Virus record (IMG/VR): IMGVR_UViG_3300042114_000014
Coordinates: 1 to 22,023 of that record
DNA from: a virus
Direction: 5' to 3' (one strand)
Length of the DNA: 22,023 nt
Shown here: positions 1-4,405 of the stretch, in pieces
Layout of the letters: each line of letters begins with the position of its first letter
How positions within the stretch are numbered: the first letter of the stretch is position 1
The notes under the pieces: generated by a model
Told to the model about the DNA's origin: nothing
The model's database searches: none
Seen by the model: only the letters and a program-made list of their open reading frames with translations
Program-made: the position numbers and the translations under genes

Positions 1-9
1 AAAGACAAA

Positions 10-37
10 ACACTTGGAAAGAGACACTTGGAAAGAC
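10..37. repeat. 14-bp tandem direct repeat, two copies
   Basis: Two adjacent copies of a 14-bp unit (ACACTTGGAAAGA followed by G or C) lie at 10-23 and 24-37, differing only in the last base. They sit in a 204-base stretch with no convincing gene, downstream of the leftward gene at 205-651. They could be a protein-binding site or chance. The window edge prevents seeing whether more copies follow to the left. Confidence 0.6.
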
Positions 38-154
38 TAAGTACAAAATGTCAACACCGCGGACGGGAACTAGACCTAGATTGATGGATTAATGTATAGA
101 TTTACAACTATAAATGACCATTTTCCCAGTTTCTCAATTTTAGAATCTTACATC

Positions 155-181
155 AAACCTGAGCTTTATTATCCCTTTCAG
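155..181 (-). repeat. Left arm of a 27-bp inverted repeat flanking the leftward gene
   Basis: On the minus strand this arm reads CTGAAAGGGATAATAAAGC and then TCAGGTTT. It matches the plus strand at 698-724 in 26 of 27 positions. The arm lies 24 bp downstream of the stop codon of the gene at 205-651, so the two arms bracket that gene. No target-site duplication is seen outside the arms (left flank TTACATC, right flank ACTTTTA). The arms could be element ends, or a recurrent intergenic hairpin of the leftward operon. Confidence 0.8.
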
Positions 182-204
182 TTCCCTTTGTCCTATCAAA
201 AACT

Positions 205-651
205 TTAACTTTTGAACAATCCCAGTTGTTTCAACAGCGCCATAGCTTGTTCTTGTGTAACGCCTTCTGGCAGTTCGACACCACCAAGTTTTACGGCATC
301 AACTCTCTCCACTTTCCCATTTCCAGATCTTTTACCAGCATTCCATTTTCCAACTACCAGTCGGCTGTTTAAGTCAGCCAACCATGTAACAGCTTCAGAA
401 ACAGTTGTGACATCTTTTTCTTCTGTCGTGCATGCCAGTTCATCGCCGAACTTTTGACTCAGGCCATGCAACAGTGCCTGTGTTTGTATTGCATCTGAAA
501 AGTCGTCGGCCGAGATAGTGAAGGTTTCAATGATTCTGCCAGTTTCCGTCTTTTCACCCTTCACCTTTGACAATACTTCCACAAAGTCAATGGTGATTGT
601 TTGGGCTTCTACGTTAACAGTTTTACTGATTTTCACGTTTGAAAGTTTCAT
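205..651 (-). CDS. Leftward phage protein of unknown function, 148 aa
   Basis: This is the only gene on the minus strand I can support. The start ATG at 651 is preceded by AGGGAG about ten bases upstream, a good ribosome binding site. The 148-residue product is soluble with no membrane segment. Its N-terminal half looks beta-rich (residues 1-50, alternating hydrophobics in VEAQTITIDFVEVL). Its middle is helical and includes a KWNAGKRSGNGK basic stretch near residues 102-113. A short C-terminal helix contains EGVTQEQAMALLKQLGLF. I do not recognise a family. Its divergent orientation from the late genes and the leftward sigma-54-like sites upstream suggest an early or middle gene. It is bracketed by 27-bp inverted repeats at 155-181 and 698-724, so it could be a small inserted cassette. 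Confidence 0.75.
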   Translation of the reverse strand: MKLSNVKISKTVNVEAQTITIDFVEVLSKVKGEKTETGRIIETFTISADDFSDAIQTQALLHGLSQKFGDELACTTEEKDVTTVSEAVTWLADLNSRLVVGKWNAGKRSGNGKVERVDAVKLGGVELPEGVTQEQAMALLKQLGLFKS

Positions 652-697
652 GGTTCTTTTCTCCCTTTTGGTTGAGGTTTTATTGCCATACCAAAAC

Positions 698-724
698 CTG
701 AAAGGGATAACAAAGCTCAGGTTT
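698..724 (+). repeat. Right arm of the 27-bp inverted repeat
   Basis: This arm matches the reverse complement of 155-181 in 26 of 27 positions, with one transition. It also forms a hairpin by itself: AAACCTGA at 694-701 pairs with TCAGGTTT at 717-724 around a 15-base loop. It lies in the leader of the leftward gene, 45-75 bases before its start codon. A second overlapping pairing (GGTTTT 676-681 with AAAACC 693-698) would compete with it. In a leftward transcript the two arms could pair with each other and loop out the gene. Confidence 0.8.
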
Positions 725-864
725 ACTTTTATTCAGTTTTCAAAGACCTGCCGTTTCAATCCTTCGATGCGTCGGTGCCAGCGGTTTTCACCCTGTACAT
801 TTAACCAATGCCAGATTGTCGCGGATTCCAAAGAGCCATTTCTCATTCGTTACAACATACATAT

Positions 865-880
865 TGCAGGCATCATGCCA
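865..880 (-). promoter_or_regulatory. Sigma-54-like -24/-12 site, leftward, copy 1
   Basis: The minus strand reads TGGCATGATGCCTGCA. The GG and GC dinucleotides are separated by exactly ten bases, as in the sigma-54 consensus TGGCACG-N4-TTGCW. Transcription would start near 853 and run toward the gene starting at 651. The site is preceded by TTT like the other copies. Its internal inverted repeat is imperfect (GCATG against CCTGC). The promoter identity is inferred from spacing and repetition only. Confidence 0.45.
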
Positions 881-951
881 AAACCAGCTGGCGGGGACAA
901 AAAAAAATTTATTCAATAACTCCAACCAGTTACACAACCACCCAACCAACT

Positions 952-967
952 TGCATGAAGTGTGCCA
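952..967 (-). promoter_or_regulatory. Sigma-54-like -24/-12 site, leftward, copy 2
   Basis: The minus strand reads TGGCACACTTCATGCA. It has the GG-N10-GC spacing and the TGGCAC form closest to the classical -24 box. A run of T precedes it. It is the copy least like a palindrome (GCACA against CATGC), which argues that the promoter-like positions rather than the palindrome are what all copies share. Confidence 0.45.
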
Positions 968-1087
968 AAAACAACTTTGACAAAACTTACCACACTGCTT
1001 TGACACAAAACGTCAGCTAACCAAAACTCCAATGATATTGCACACTTACCACTGCCATTTATTGTCACACCCAGTGACAAACATTTA

Positions 1088-1103
1088 CACAAAAACCATG
1101 CCA
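1088..1103 (-). promoter_or_regulatory. Degenerate copy of the TGGCATG site
   Basis: The minus strand reads TGGCATGGTTTTTGTG. The first ten bases are identical to the site at 1118-1133, 30 bp to the right, but the -12 position is GT instead of GC and the palindrome is lost. It may be a decayed or weak half-site of the same family. Confidence 0.3.
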
Positions 1104-1117
1104 GTTCATCACGTCCC

Positions 1118-1133
1118 TGCATGAACCATGCCA
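1118..1133 (-). promoter_or_regulatory. Sigma-54-like -24/-12 site and perfect small palindrome, leftward, copy 3
   Basis: The minus strand reads TGGCATGGTTCATGCA with GG-N10-GC spacing. The inner bases GCATG-GTT-CATGC form a perfect 5-bp inverted repeat with a 3-base loop. The flanks resemble those of the copy at 1213-1228 (both continue GGG after TGCA). It could be a sigma-54 promoter, a repressor operator, or a hairpin promoter of the kind used by the N4 virion RNA polymerase. The sequence alone does not decide. Confidence 0.5.
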
Positions 1134-1181
1134 AACAGAACTCCATTAAAACCGAATCCAGCCATGTAACCAAACGCCTGT

Positions 1182-1197
1182 TGGCATAGCGTATGCA
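1182..1197 (+). promoter_or_regulatory. Sigma-54-like -24/-12 site and perfect small palindrome, rightward
   Basis: The plus strand reads TGGCATAGCGTATGCA, with the same GG-N10-GC spacing as the four leftward copies but the opposite direction. The inner GCATA-GCG-TATGC is a perfect 5-bp inverted repeat with a 3-base loop. As a promoter it would fire rightward from about 1209, through the C-rich tract toward the small terminase gene. It lies only 16 bp from the leftward copy at 1213-1228. Confidence 0.4.
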
Positions 1198-1212
1198 GTA
1201 ACTACATCGCCC

Positions 1213-1228
1213 TGCATGAGTCATGCCA
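1213..1228 (-). promoter_or_regulatory. Sigma-54-like -24/-12 site and perfect small palindrome, leftward, copy 4
   Basis: The minus strand reads TGGCATGACTCATGCA with GG-N10-GC spacing. GCATG-ACT-CATGC is a perfect 5-bp inverted repeat with a 3-base loop. It is the rightmost of the leftward set, whose starts are spaced 87, 166 and 95 bp apart. Transcription would run leftward through the other copies. Confidence 0.5.
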
Positions 1229-1296
1229 AGTCAGATTTTAATCCGCTCAGACTTCCGCCTTTCACACCTCCACCTCCACCTCACCGACGTACCAGA

Positions 1297-1325
1297 CCCC
1301 CCCGCCGAGCCCCAACCCCACCCCC
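1297..1325 (-). other. Putative G-quadruplex motif in a C-rich tract
   Basis: The plus strand has C runs of 7 (1297-1303), 4 (1310-1313), 4 (1316-1319) and 5 (1321-1325), so the minus strand has four G runs of at least four separated by 1, 2 and 6 bases. That meets the usual G-quadruplex rule with short loops. It is the strongest composition outlier in an otherwise moderate-GC window. On a leftward transcript the RNA would carry the G runs; on a rightward one the template strand would. It sits between the sigma-54-like array and the late-gene promoter. Role unknown. Confidence 0.6.
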
Positions 1326-1346
1326 GTCTGGAGAAAGACGGACTCC

Positions 1347-1402
1347 GTTTTACATAGACTCCATTTTTTCAGTTTTACATAGACTCCGTTTTATGTAGAC
1401 TT
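1347..1402. repeat. 16-bp direct repeat, two perfect copies and one degenerate
   Basis: GTTTTACATAGACTCC occurs at 1347-1362 and again at 1372-1387. A third degenerate copy, GTTTTATGTAGACTT, follows directly at 1388-1402. A partial copy (GACTCCGTTTT) overlaps the first at 1341-1351. The unit does not match a known promoter consensus I can name. It could be binding sites for a phage regulator or decayed duplications in a fast-evolving control region. Confidence 0.65.
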
Positions 1403-1450
1403 TATTTTTCCAGAACAACCCACTGAGACGATGTGGCAATGTAAGTTGAT

Positions 1451-1474
1451 AATGTAAATAATTTACATTTCTGG
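1451..1474 (+). promoter_or_regulatory. 24-bp palindromic element, copy 1 (upstream of late operon)
   Basis: AATGTAAATAATTTACATT is a perfect 8-bp inverted repeat (AATGTAAA / TTTACATT) around TAA and is followed by TCTGG. It matches the copies at 10687-10710 and 17736-17759 in 23 of 24 positions; the one change makes this copy the more perfect palindrome. Unlike those two it is not directly before a gene. It lies 222 bp before the proposed small terminase start. It may be a phage-specific promoter or operator for late genes. Confidence 0.7.
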
Positions 1475-1525
1475 CTTGTGGCGAATGGCGGAGGGATGAG
1501 GGCTGGGGCTGAGATGATGGACGGG

Positions 1526-1551
1526 CATGACAATGACAATGACATGACATG
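1526..1551. repeat. Short ATGACA hexamer repeat
   Basis: Three perfect ATGACA units at 1527-1544 are followed by TGACATG. The stretch directly follows a G-rich segment (1487-1512). It is probably a simple-sequence repeat from slippage. It may space or bind regulators of the late promoter about 75 bp downstream. Confidence 0.55.
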
Positions 1552-1626
1552 TTCCCGCCCGCCACAGCTCCGGTTGCAACATCAGTATCTTACGCGGCCC
1601 ACATAAGGGAACCTATAAAATAGTTG

Positions 1627-1655
1627 TTGACAAACTGCCAAAAGTAGTGTATCGT
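1627..1655 (+). promoter_or_regulatory. Sigma-70-type promoter for the rightward late operon
   Basis: A perfect -35 box TTGACA (1627-1632) is followed after exactly 17 bases by TATCGT (1650-1655), which keeps T1, A2, T3 and T6 of the -10 consensus. Transcription would start near 1661-1663, about ten bases before the ATG at 1673. This is the best host-type promoter in the window and reads into the terminase/lysis operon. It makes the TTG at 1655 an unlikely start codon for the first gene, because that codon overlaps the -10 box. Confidence 0.55.
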
Positions 1656-1672
1656 TGGATCAAAGCTACAAA

Positions 1673-2158
1673 ATGATTCTGCAGAAGGAAGAGGCCGTGG
1701 GAAGAAATAAACTTCCATTCGACGAAATGGCGTATTTTGACATGGCCAGCGTCGGTATGACACAAAAAGATATAGCGCAAGAACTTGGTCTGTCTATTCC
1801 TACCCTTGAAAGGAATATCACAGAACTTTCTGCTGAGCAAGGTGTCATTCTTAAATACCGTGAACTGCAGAGTTTGCAGCTTACTAAGATACAGGCAAAA
1901 ATTCTAGACGCAATTACGCCGGATAAGATAGCAGAGGCATCCTTGCACGATCTGGTTGTAGCGTTTAAGGTACTGAAAGACAAAGAACTTGTAACTGACG
2001 GCAAGCCGAATGAGATACATGGTCTGGTTGGGTATTTGATTCAGCTGGAAAAGGCCGAGCTAGCAGCTAGTACAGCCGCCTTGGTACAGAAGAATGGTGT
2101 GCAAACAGTGGTTATTGACGGCGAAGAACTGGAAGTAGATGACATTCCTAACCTGTGA
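1673..2158 (+). CDS. Putative terminase small subunit (HTH DNA-binding protein), 161 aa
   Basis: The product is proposed to recognise the packaging site on phage DNA and hand it to the large terminase. A helix-turn-helix is visible near residues 28-50 (MTQKDIAQELGLSIPTLERN). A helical oligomerisation-type segment follows (residues about 60-140), and the acidic tail ends DGEELEVDDIPNL. Size and the HTH-plus-helical-core layout fit small terminases. I chose ATG 1673; the frame stays open to a TTG at 1655, but that lies in the predicted -10 box and neither start has a strong ribosome binding site. The stop overlaps the next gene's reading frame. The large terminase lies 8.5 kb downstream, which is unusual, so a late transcriptional regulator is the main alternative. 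Confidence 0.55.
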   Translation: MILQKEEAVGRNKLPFDEMAYFDMASVGMTQKDIAQELGLSIPTLERNITELSAEQGVILKYRELQSLQLTKIQAKILDAITPDKIAEASLHDLVVAFKVLKDKELVTDGKPNEIHGLVGYLIQLEKAELAASTAALVQKNGVQTVVIDGEELEVDDIPNL

Positions 2159-2166
2159 GGCCTCCC

Positions 2167-2739
2167 GTGAACAATCGCTTTGATGCGTGTATTCCTTTCA
2201 TACTGGAGCATGAAGGCAGTAAGTTTACAGATGACCCAGTGGACCCCGGCGGAGCCACAAAGTGGGGCATTTCTCTTCGCTTCCTGCTGCAGCAAGACCA
2301 TGACTTTGTGTACCATTACGACCTTGACGGTGATAACGACGTAGATGGTGATGACATACGGCTACTGGATAGGGCGCGTGCTATTGAGATTTATCGTGCT
2401 AAGTTCTGGGCACCAGTCTTCGAAAAGGTTTTAAGCCTCCGCATTGTCTGTAAGATATTCGACATGGCTGTGAATATGGGCTATACCCAGATGGTAAAGT
2501 TAGTCCAGCGTTCAGTTGGCGCAACAGTGGATGGTGTGCTTGGGCCTAAGACTCTAGCTGCCATTAACAGAGAAGATAGTGCTGCTATCCTTTTTGGAAT
2601 CTGTAACGCTCAAGCAGCATTCTATACCGTTCTGTCTGAACGGAAACCAGCACTGAAGAAATACATAAAAGGGTGGTTGAACAGAGCAAACTGGGTTCCA
2701 CCTATTTCATTAAATACTACTGAGGTGCCTAATGCCTGA
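2167..2739 (+). CDS. Endolysin, GH108-type N-acetylmuramidase with C-terminal peptidoglycan-binding region, 190 aa
   Basis: The enzyme should cleave the glycan backbone of peptidoglycan at lysis. The N-terminus has the family signature: HEG with the catalytic Glu at residue 16, then DDPVDPGGATKWGIS at 22-36. A C-terminal segment (FDMAVNMGYTQMVKLVQRSV, then DGVLGPKTLAAIN) matches the peptidoglycan-binding half common to this family. No signal peptide is seen, so release probably depends on the holin two genes on. Between them is a dockerin/EF-hand-like acidic loop at residues 52-67 (DLDGDNDVDGDDIRLL). I prefer GTG 2167, preceded by GAGG at six bases, over GTG 2155, which overlaps the previous stop. 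The usual GGY after the catalytic Glu is GSK here. Confidence 0.85.
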   Translation: MNNRFDACIPFILEHEGSKFTDDPVDPGGATKWGISLRFLLQQDHDFVYHYDLDGDNDVDGDDIRLLDRARAIEIYRAKFWAPVFEKVLSLRIVCKIFDMAVNMGYTQMVKLVQRSVGATVDGVLGPKTLAAINREDSAAILFGICNAQAAFYTVLSERKPALKKYIKGWLNRANWVPPISLNTTEVPNA

Positions 2740-2977
2740 CCGCACACTAACCGAAGCTGATATAGCCGCAATCGTCGAAGCTATGCACGTTAAGCAACAG
2801 TGTTCATGCCCATTTACAACTGAAGAGTACACACTTATGAAACGGTTTGTAAGGGTATTCAACGGAGCTGCTAATGCTGTCGGAGTGATAATATTAACAG
2901 CTTTTGTCGGCGGTATAATCGCCTTACTCACCAAGGGTTTCTGGGTTACAGCCTCACAAAAAATCATAATGAGGTGA
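2732..2977 (+). CDS. Small one-TM phage membrane protein in the lysis region, 81 aa
   Basis: The N-terminal half is soluble with a short Cys/His cluster (HVKQQCSC, residues 16-23) and a helix. One hydrophobic segment spans about residues 49-67 (AVGVIILTAFVGGIIALLT), followed by a short basic end. This layout is common for small conserved phage proteins next to endolysins and holins. The start ATG overlaps the endolysin stop by eight bases, with GAGG upstream. It may be a holin-like or antiholin-like protein or an anchor for another lysis factor. The function is not shown by the sequence. Confidence 0.7.
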   Translation: MPDRTLTEADIAAIVEAMHVKQQCSCPFTTEEYTLMKRFVRVFNGAANAVGVIILTAFVGGIIALLTKGFWVTASQKIIMR

Positions 2978-2982
2978 GGGCC

Positions 2983-3114
2983 ATGACCGCTACGGTGTGT
3001 AAGAAGTGTAATCACTTTGTCCTAGGTAAAACTGGTGTACTAAACGAGGGGTATTCAGAACCCCTTGGGATACAATGTGCGAAGAGGGTTTGTTGGAACG
3101 GGCAGCTAAAGTAG
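2983..3114 (+). CDS. Cys-rich microprotein, 43 aa
   Basis: A strong ribosome binding site (GAGGTGAGGG) lies just before ATG 2983. The 43-residue product has CKKC at 6-9 and further cysteines at 32 and 37, a layout that could bind one zinc ion. Small proteins of this type occur between lysis genes of many phages with no assigned role. An alternative frame starting at ATG 3075 overlaps the end of this gene. It would encode a 25-residue peptide (ending WLDGHGKGKI) whose stop overlaps the holin ATG. A frameshift joining the two frames is therefore possible. Confidence 0.6.
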   Translation: MTATVCKKCNHFVLGKTGVLNEGYSEPLGIQCAKRVCWNGQLK

Positions 3115-3148
3115 ATGAGTGGCTTGATGGACATGGAAAGGGAAAGAT

Positions 3149-3568
3149 ATGAGTATACTTGGGTTAATTCTCCCCGCGTTAATGCCAGCAGTAGCCGATG
3201 GCCTTAAGGGTGTTTTTCAAAAGTTCTTTGGTGGTACAAAGCCAGTAAATGTAGATGAACAAATTAAGCTCATGCAGGCTGAAACGGATAAACTTCGTGT
3301 AATTGCTGAGTTAGATAAACCAGCTGGGAATATATCCCAATGGGTAGCTGACCTTCGTGCTAGTTTCAGATATGTAGCAGCCGGGTTTATCCTAGTTACA
3401 GCTATGGGATTCGTAGTGTATTACTTCAATCTTGTCTACGTTGATCCAACTAATAAGGCATTGGCAACATTGCTACCTATTCTTGATATGCTTCTCCAAC
3501 TTGCAGCTAGTGTGTTCAGCTTTATGTTCGGTGACAGAGTTTATCTTGGTTTGAAAGGTGCTAAGTAA
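3149..3568 (+). CDS. Holin, 3-TM family type, 139 aa
   Basis: The protein should form the membrane lesion that lets the endolysin reach the cell wall. The N-terminus is hydrophobic (MSILGLILPALMPAVADGL). A soluble helical stretch with the conserved-looking KPAGNISQWVADLRASFRY (residues 57-75) follows. Then come two clear membrane segments, about residues 76-92 (VAAGFILVTAMGFVVYY) and 108-127 (LLPILDMLLQLAASVFSFMF), and FGDRVYLGLKGAK at the end. The NISxWVADLRxSFR and FGDRxYL motifs are typical of the phage 3-TM holin family related to gene-transfer-agent holins. GGAAAGGGAAAG lies just before the ATG. Confidence 0.8.
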   Translation: MSILGLILPALMPAVADGLKGVFQKFFGGTKPVNVDEQIKLMQAETDKLRVIAELDKPAGNISQWVADLRASFRYVAAGFILVTAMGFVVYYFNLVYVDPTNKALATLLPILDMLLQLAASVFSFMFGDRVYLGLKGAK

Positions 3569-3804
3569 TGTGGCGACTCAAGCAAACTGCTATTGCACTG
3601 GACCAGTTTTTAAACACATTCATAGGGTCTGGTTGGGCAGACGAAACTCTTTCGGCGTACTACTTTAGGAGAAGGCACATGCTTAGGCCAGCTGTAGACA
3701 TTCTTTTCTTTTGGCAAAAGAATCACTGCGAAAAGAGTTATCTAAACGAGAAGGAAAGATTGCAGCTTCCACCTGAGTATAGGGTTGTAAAGGAGGTAAT
3801 CTAA
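3568..3804 (+). CDS. Small conserved phage protein beside the holin, 78 aa
   Basis: The start overlaps the holin stop by one base (TAATG), so translation is probably coupled. The product is aromatic-rich and basic in the middle (WADETLSAYYFRRRHMLRPAVDILFFWQ, about 23-50) and ends LPPEYRVVKEVI. Small proteins with this WADETLSA...LPPEYR pattern are common in phage lysis/tail regions, where I recall automated labels such as helicase that have no support in the sequence. There is no ATPase motif here. The function is unknown. The ribosome binding site of the next gene lies inside its final codons. Confidence 0.75.
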   Translation: MWRLKQTAIALDQFLNTFIGSGWADETLSAYYFRRRHMLRPAVDILFFWQKNHCEKSYLNEKERLQLPPEYRVVKEVI

Positions 3805-4154
3805 TGACATATACCATCAACAACAAAGAGTTCACGCAGCCTAAGCTGAGTCTGTTCAGTATCCCTGCGTTGGTCACACTTATGAAGAGTGTGCCGACCA
3901 ACATCGTTACTACAGATGAAGCAGTCAGTGTCTTGGGTGAAGTCCTGCCTGATGCAGTGACTTTGGTCTTGAAGCCTACTCCTACGGCAGAGGACATCCA
4001 GAGTATTGACCTTGAAACCGCTGCTACGATCATCGAAGATTTCCTTGCGTTGAACAACATCGAGGTGGTGGTTGATAAGTTCACGGCCTTGTTTGCAAAA
4101 TTGAAAACACTGCTGGATAAGATCAAGAGCCTCTTCGGTGTCGCGGTACAGTAA
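3804..4154 (+). CDS. Phage protein of unknown function, 116 aa
   Basis: An AAAGGAGG ribosome binding site precedes the ATG, and the start overlaps the previous stop by one base. The protein has no membrane segment. It begins MTYTINNKEFTQPKLSL, which resembles the opening of small tail-assembly chaperone-type proteins. A helical C-terminal part (about 65-112, ending KLKTLLDKIKSLF) is amphipathic. The next gene overlaps its end by 17 bases in another frame. A role in tail assembly is possible from position alone. I do not recognise a family with certainty. Confidence 0.75.
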   Translation: MTYTINNKEFTQPKLSLFSIPALVTLMKSVPTNIVTTDEAVSVLGEVLPDAVTLVLKPTPTAEDIQSIDLETAATIIEDFLALNNIEVVVDKFTALFAKLKTLLDKIKSLFGVAVQ

Positions 4155-4344
4155 AGCGTTTTGGGCTGGTGTTAAGGAAGAGCTAAAGTCCAGAGTAATA
4201 GTTAAGCATCACATGAAAGGGTGGACTTGTGGTACTACCGGACACTATCACGATTCTAAAAGAGATGCTGAAAAATGTTTTGCTGTTTGGTGGACTCTTA
4301 ATCGTCGTCGCAAGTTTGTTGCTCTTGGGTTGCGGAGATCCTGA
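4138..4344 (+). CDS. Small Cys/His phage protein, 68 aa
   Basis: GTG 4138 is the only reasonable start, preceded by AAGAG at eight bases. The protein is basic, with no membrane segment. Residues 24-46 hold HHMKGWTCGTTGHYHDSKRDAEKC, a Cys/His arrangement recalling small zinc-binding phage proteins (WTC..GHYHDSK.DAEKC). Its last 27 codons are read in a second frame as the signal peptide of the lipoprotein at 4265-4405, so its RRR-rich end may be constrained by that overlap. The out-of-frame overlap resembles Rz/Rz1 spanin pairs, but this protein lacks the membrane anchor expected of an inner spanin. Confidence 0.55.
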   Translation: MSRYSKAFWAGVKEELKSRVIVKHHMKGWTCGTTGHYHDSKRDAEKCFAVWWTLNRRRKFVALGLRRS

Positions 4345-4405
4345 CCATAAGGATGAACCAGATCCAAGTACAATCAAGGTTATCAAGGCAGGAGCGGGCC
4401 AATGA
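4265..4405 (+). CDS. Small outer-membrane lipoprotein, candidate o-spanin, 46 aa
   Basis: This gene is shorter than usual ORF cut-offs and overlaps the previous gene by 80 bases in another frame. It has a Lys at residue 3, a hydrophobic core (residues 5-21, VLLFGGLLIVVASLLLL), and a lipobox ending LLGC with the Cys at 23. A 23-residue charged mature part (CGDPDHKDEPDPSTIK...) follows. With Gly at +2 it should be sorted to the outer membrane. Tiny lipoproteins in lysis cassettes are usually o-spanins (Rz1-like), though this one is not proline-rich and no i-spanin partner is evident. The stop overlaps the next ATG (ATGA). A weak AAAAGAG precedes the start. An immunity or exclusion lipoprotein is the alternative. 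Confidence 0.65.
   Translation: MLKNVLLFGGLLIVVASLLLLGCGDPDHKDEPDPSTIKVIKAGAGQ

Larger units (their letters stand above)
652..1626. other. Gene-poor divergent control region
   Basis: I find no convincing gene in this roughly 975-base stretch. The open frames here on the minus strand lack a good ribosome binding site, have unusual Cys/Trp-rich compositions, and overlap the repeated sites. Base composition is very uneven: AT-rich at 700-760, CA-rich at 900-1120, extremely C-rich at 1256-1325, T-rich at 1347-1410, and G-rich at 1487-1512. The region separates a leftward gene from the rightward late genes. It carries all the sigma-54-like sites, the G-quadruplex motif, two repeat families and the first copy of the 24-bp palindrome. 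A replication origin is also possible but no iteron set or DnaA box cluster is clear. Confidence 0.7.

Noticed and set aside
20-60. Minus-strand TTGACA near 48-53 as a leftward promoter
   Set aside because: No acceptable -10 hexamer at 16-18 bases spacing.
92-107. AATGTATAGATTTACA as a possible fourth copy of the 24-bp element
   Set aside because: One base shorter, no TCTGG tail and an imperfect palindrome; likely chance in AT-rich sequence.
870-915. A9 run beside a CCAGCTGG palindrome as a terminator
   Set aside because: On the minus strand the T run comes before the hairpin, and on the plus strand there is an A run, so neither direction gives a stem followed by U.
913-1224. Open frame of 103 codons on the minus strand in the control region
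   Set aside because: No good ribosome binding site, odd Cys/Trp-rich composition, and it contains several repeated regulatory-type sites, so it looks like a chance frame.
1347-1387. Start-stop mini-frames on the minus strand (GGAG-TCT-ATG-TAA) in each 16-bp repeat
   Set aside because: Amusing but the GGAG to ATG distance is too short for efficient initiation; more simply a property of the repeat.
1496-1606. 36-codon frame starting shortly after palindromic element copy 1
   Set aside because: GGAGG is only one base from the ATG, and the frame runs through the ATGACA simple repeat; no family features.
3568-3804. Helicase annotation for the 78-aa protein beside the holin
   Set aside because: No Walker motif and far too short; such labels on similar phage proteins are probably carried-over errors.
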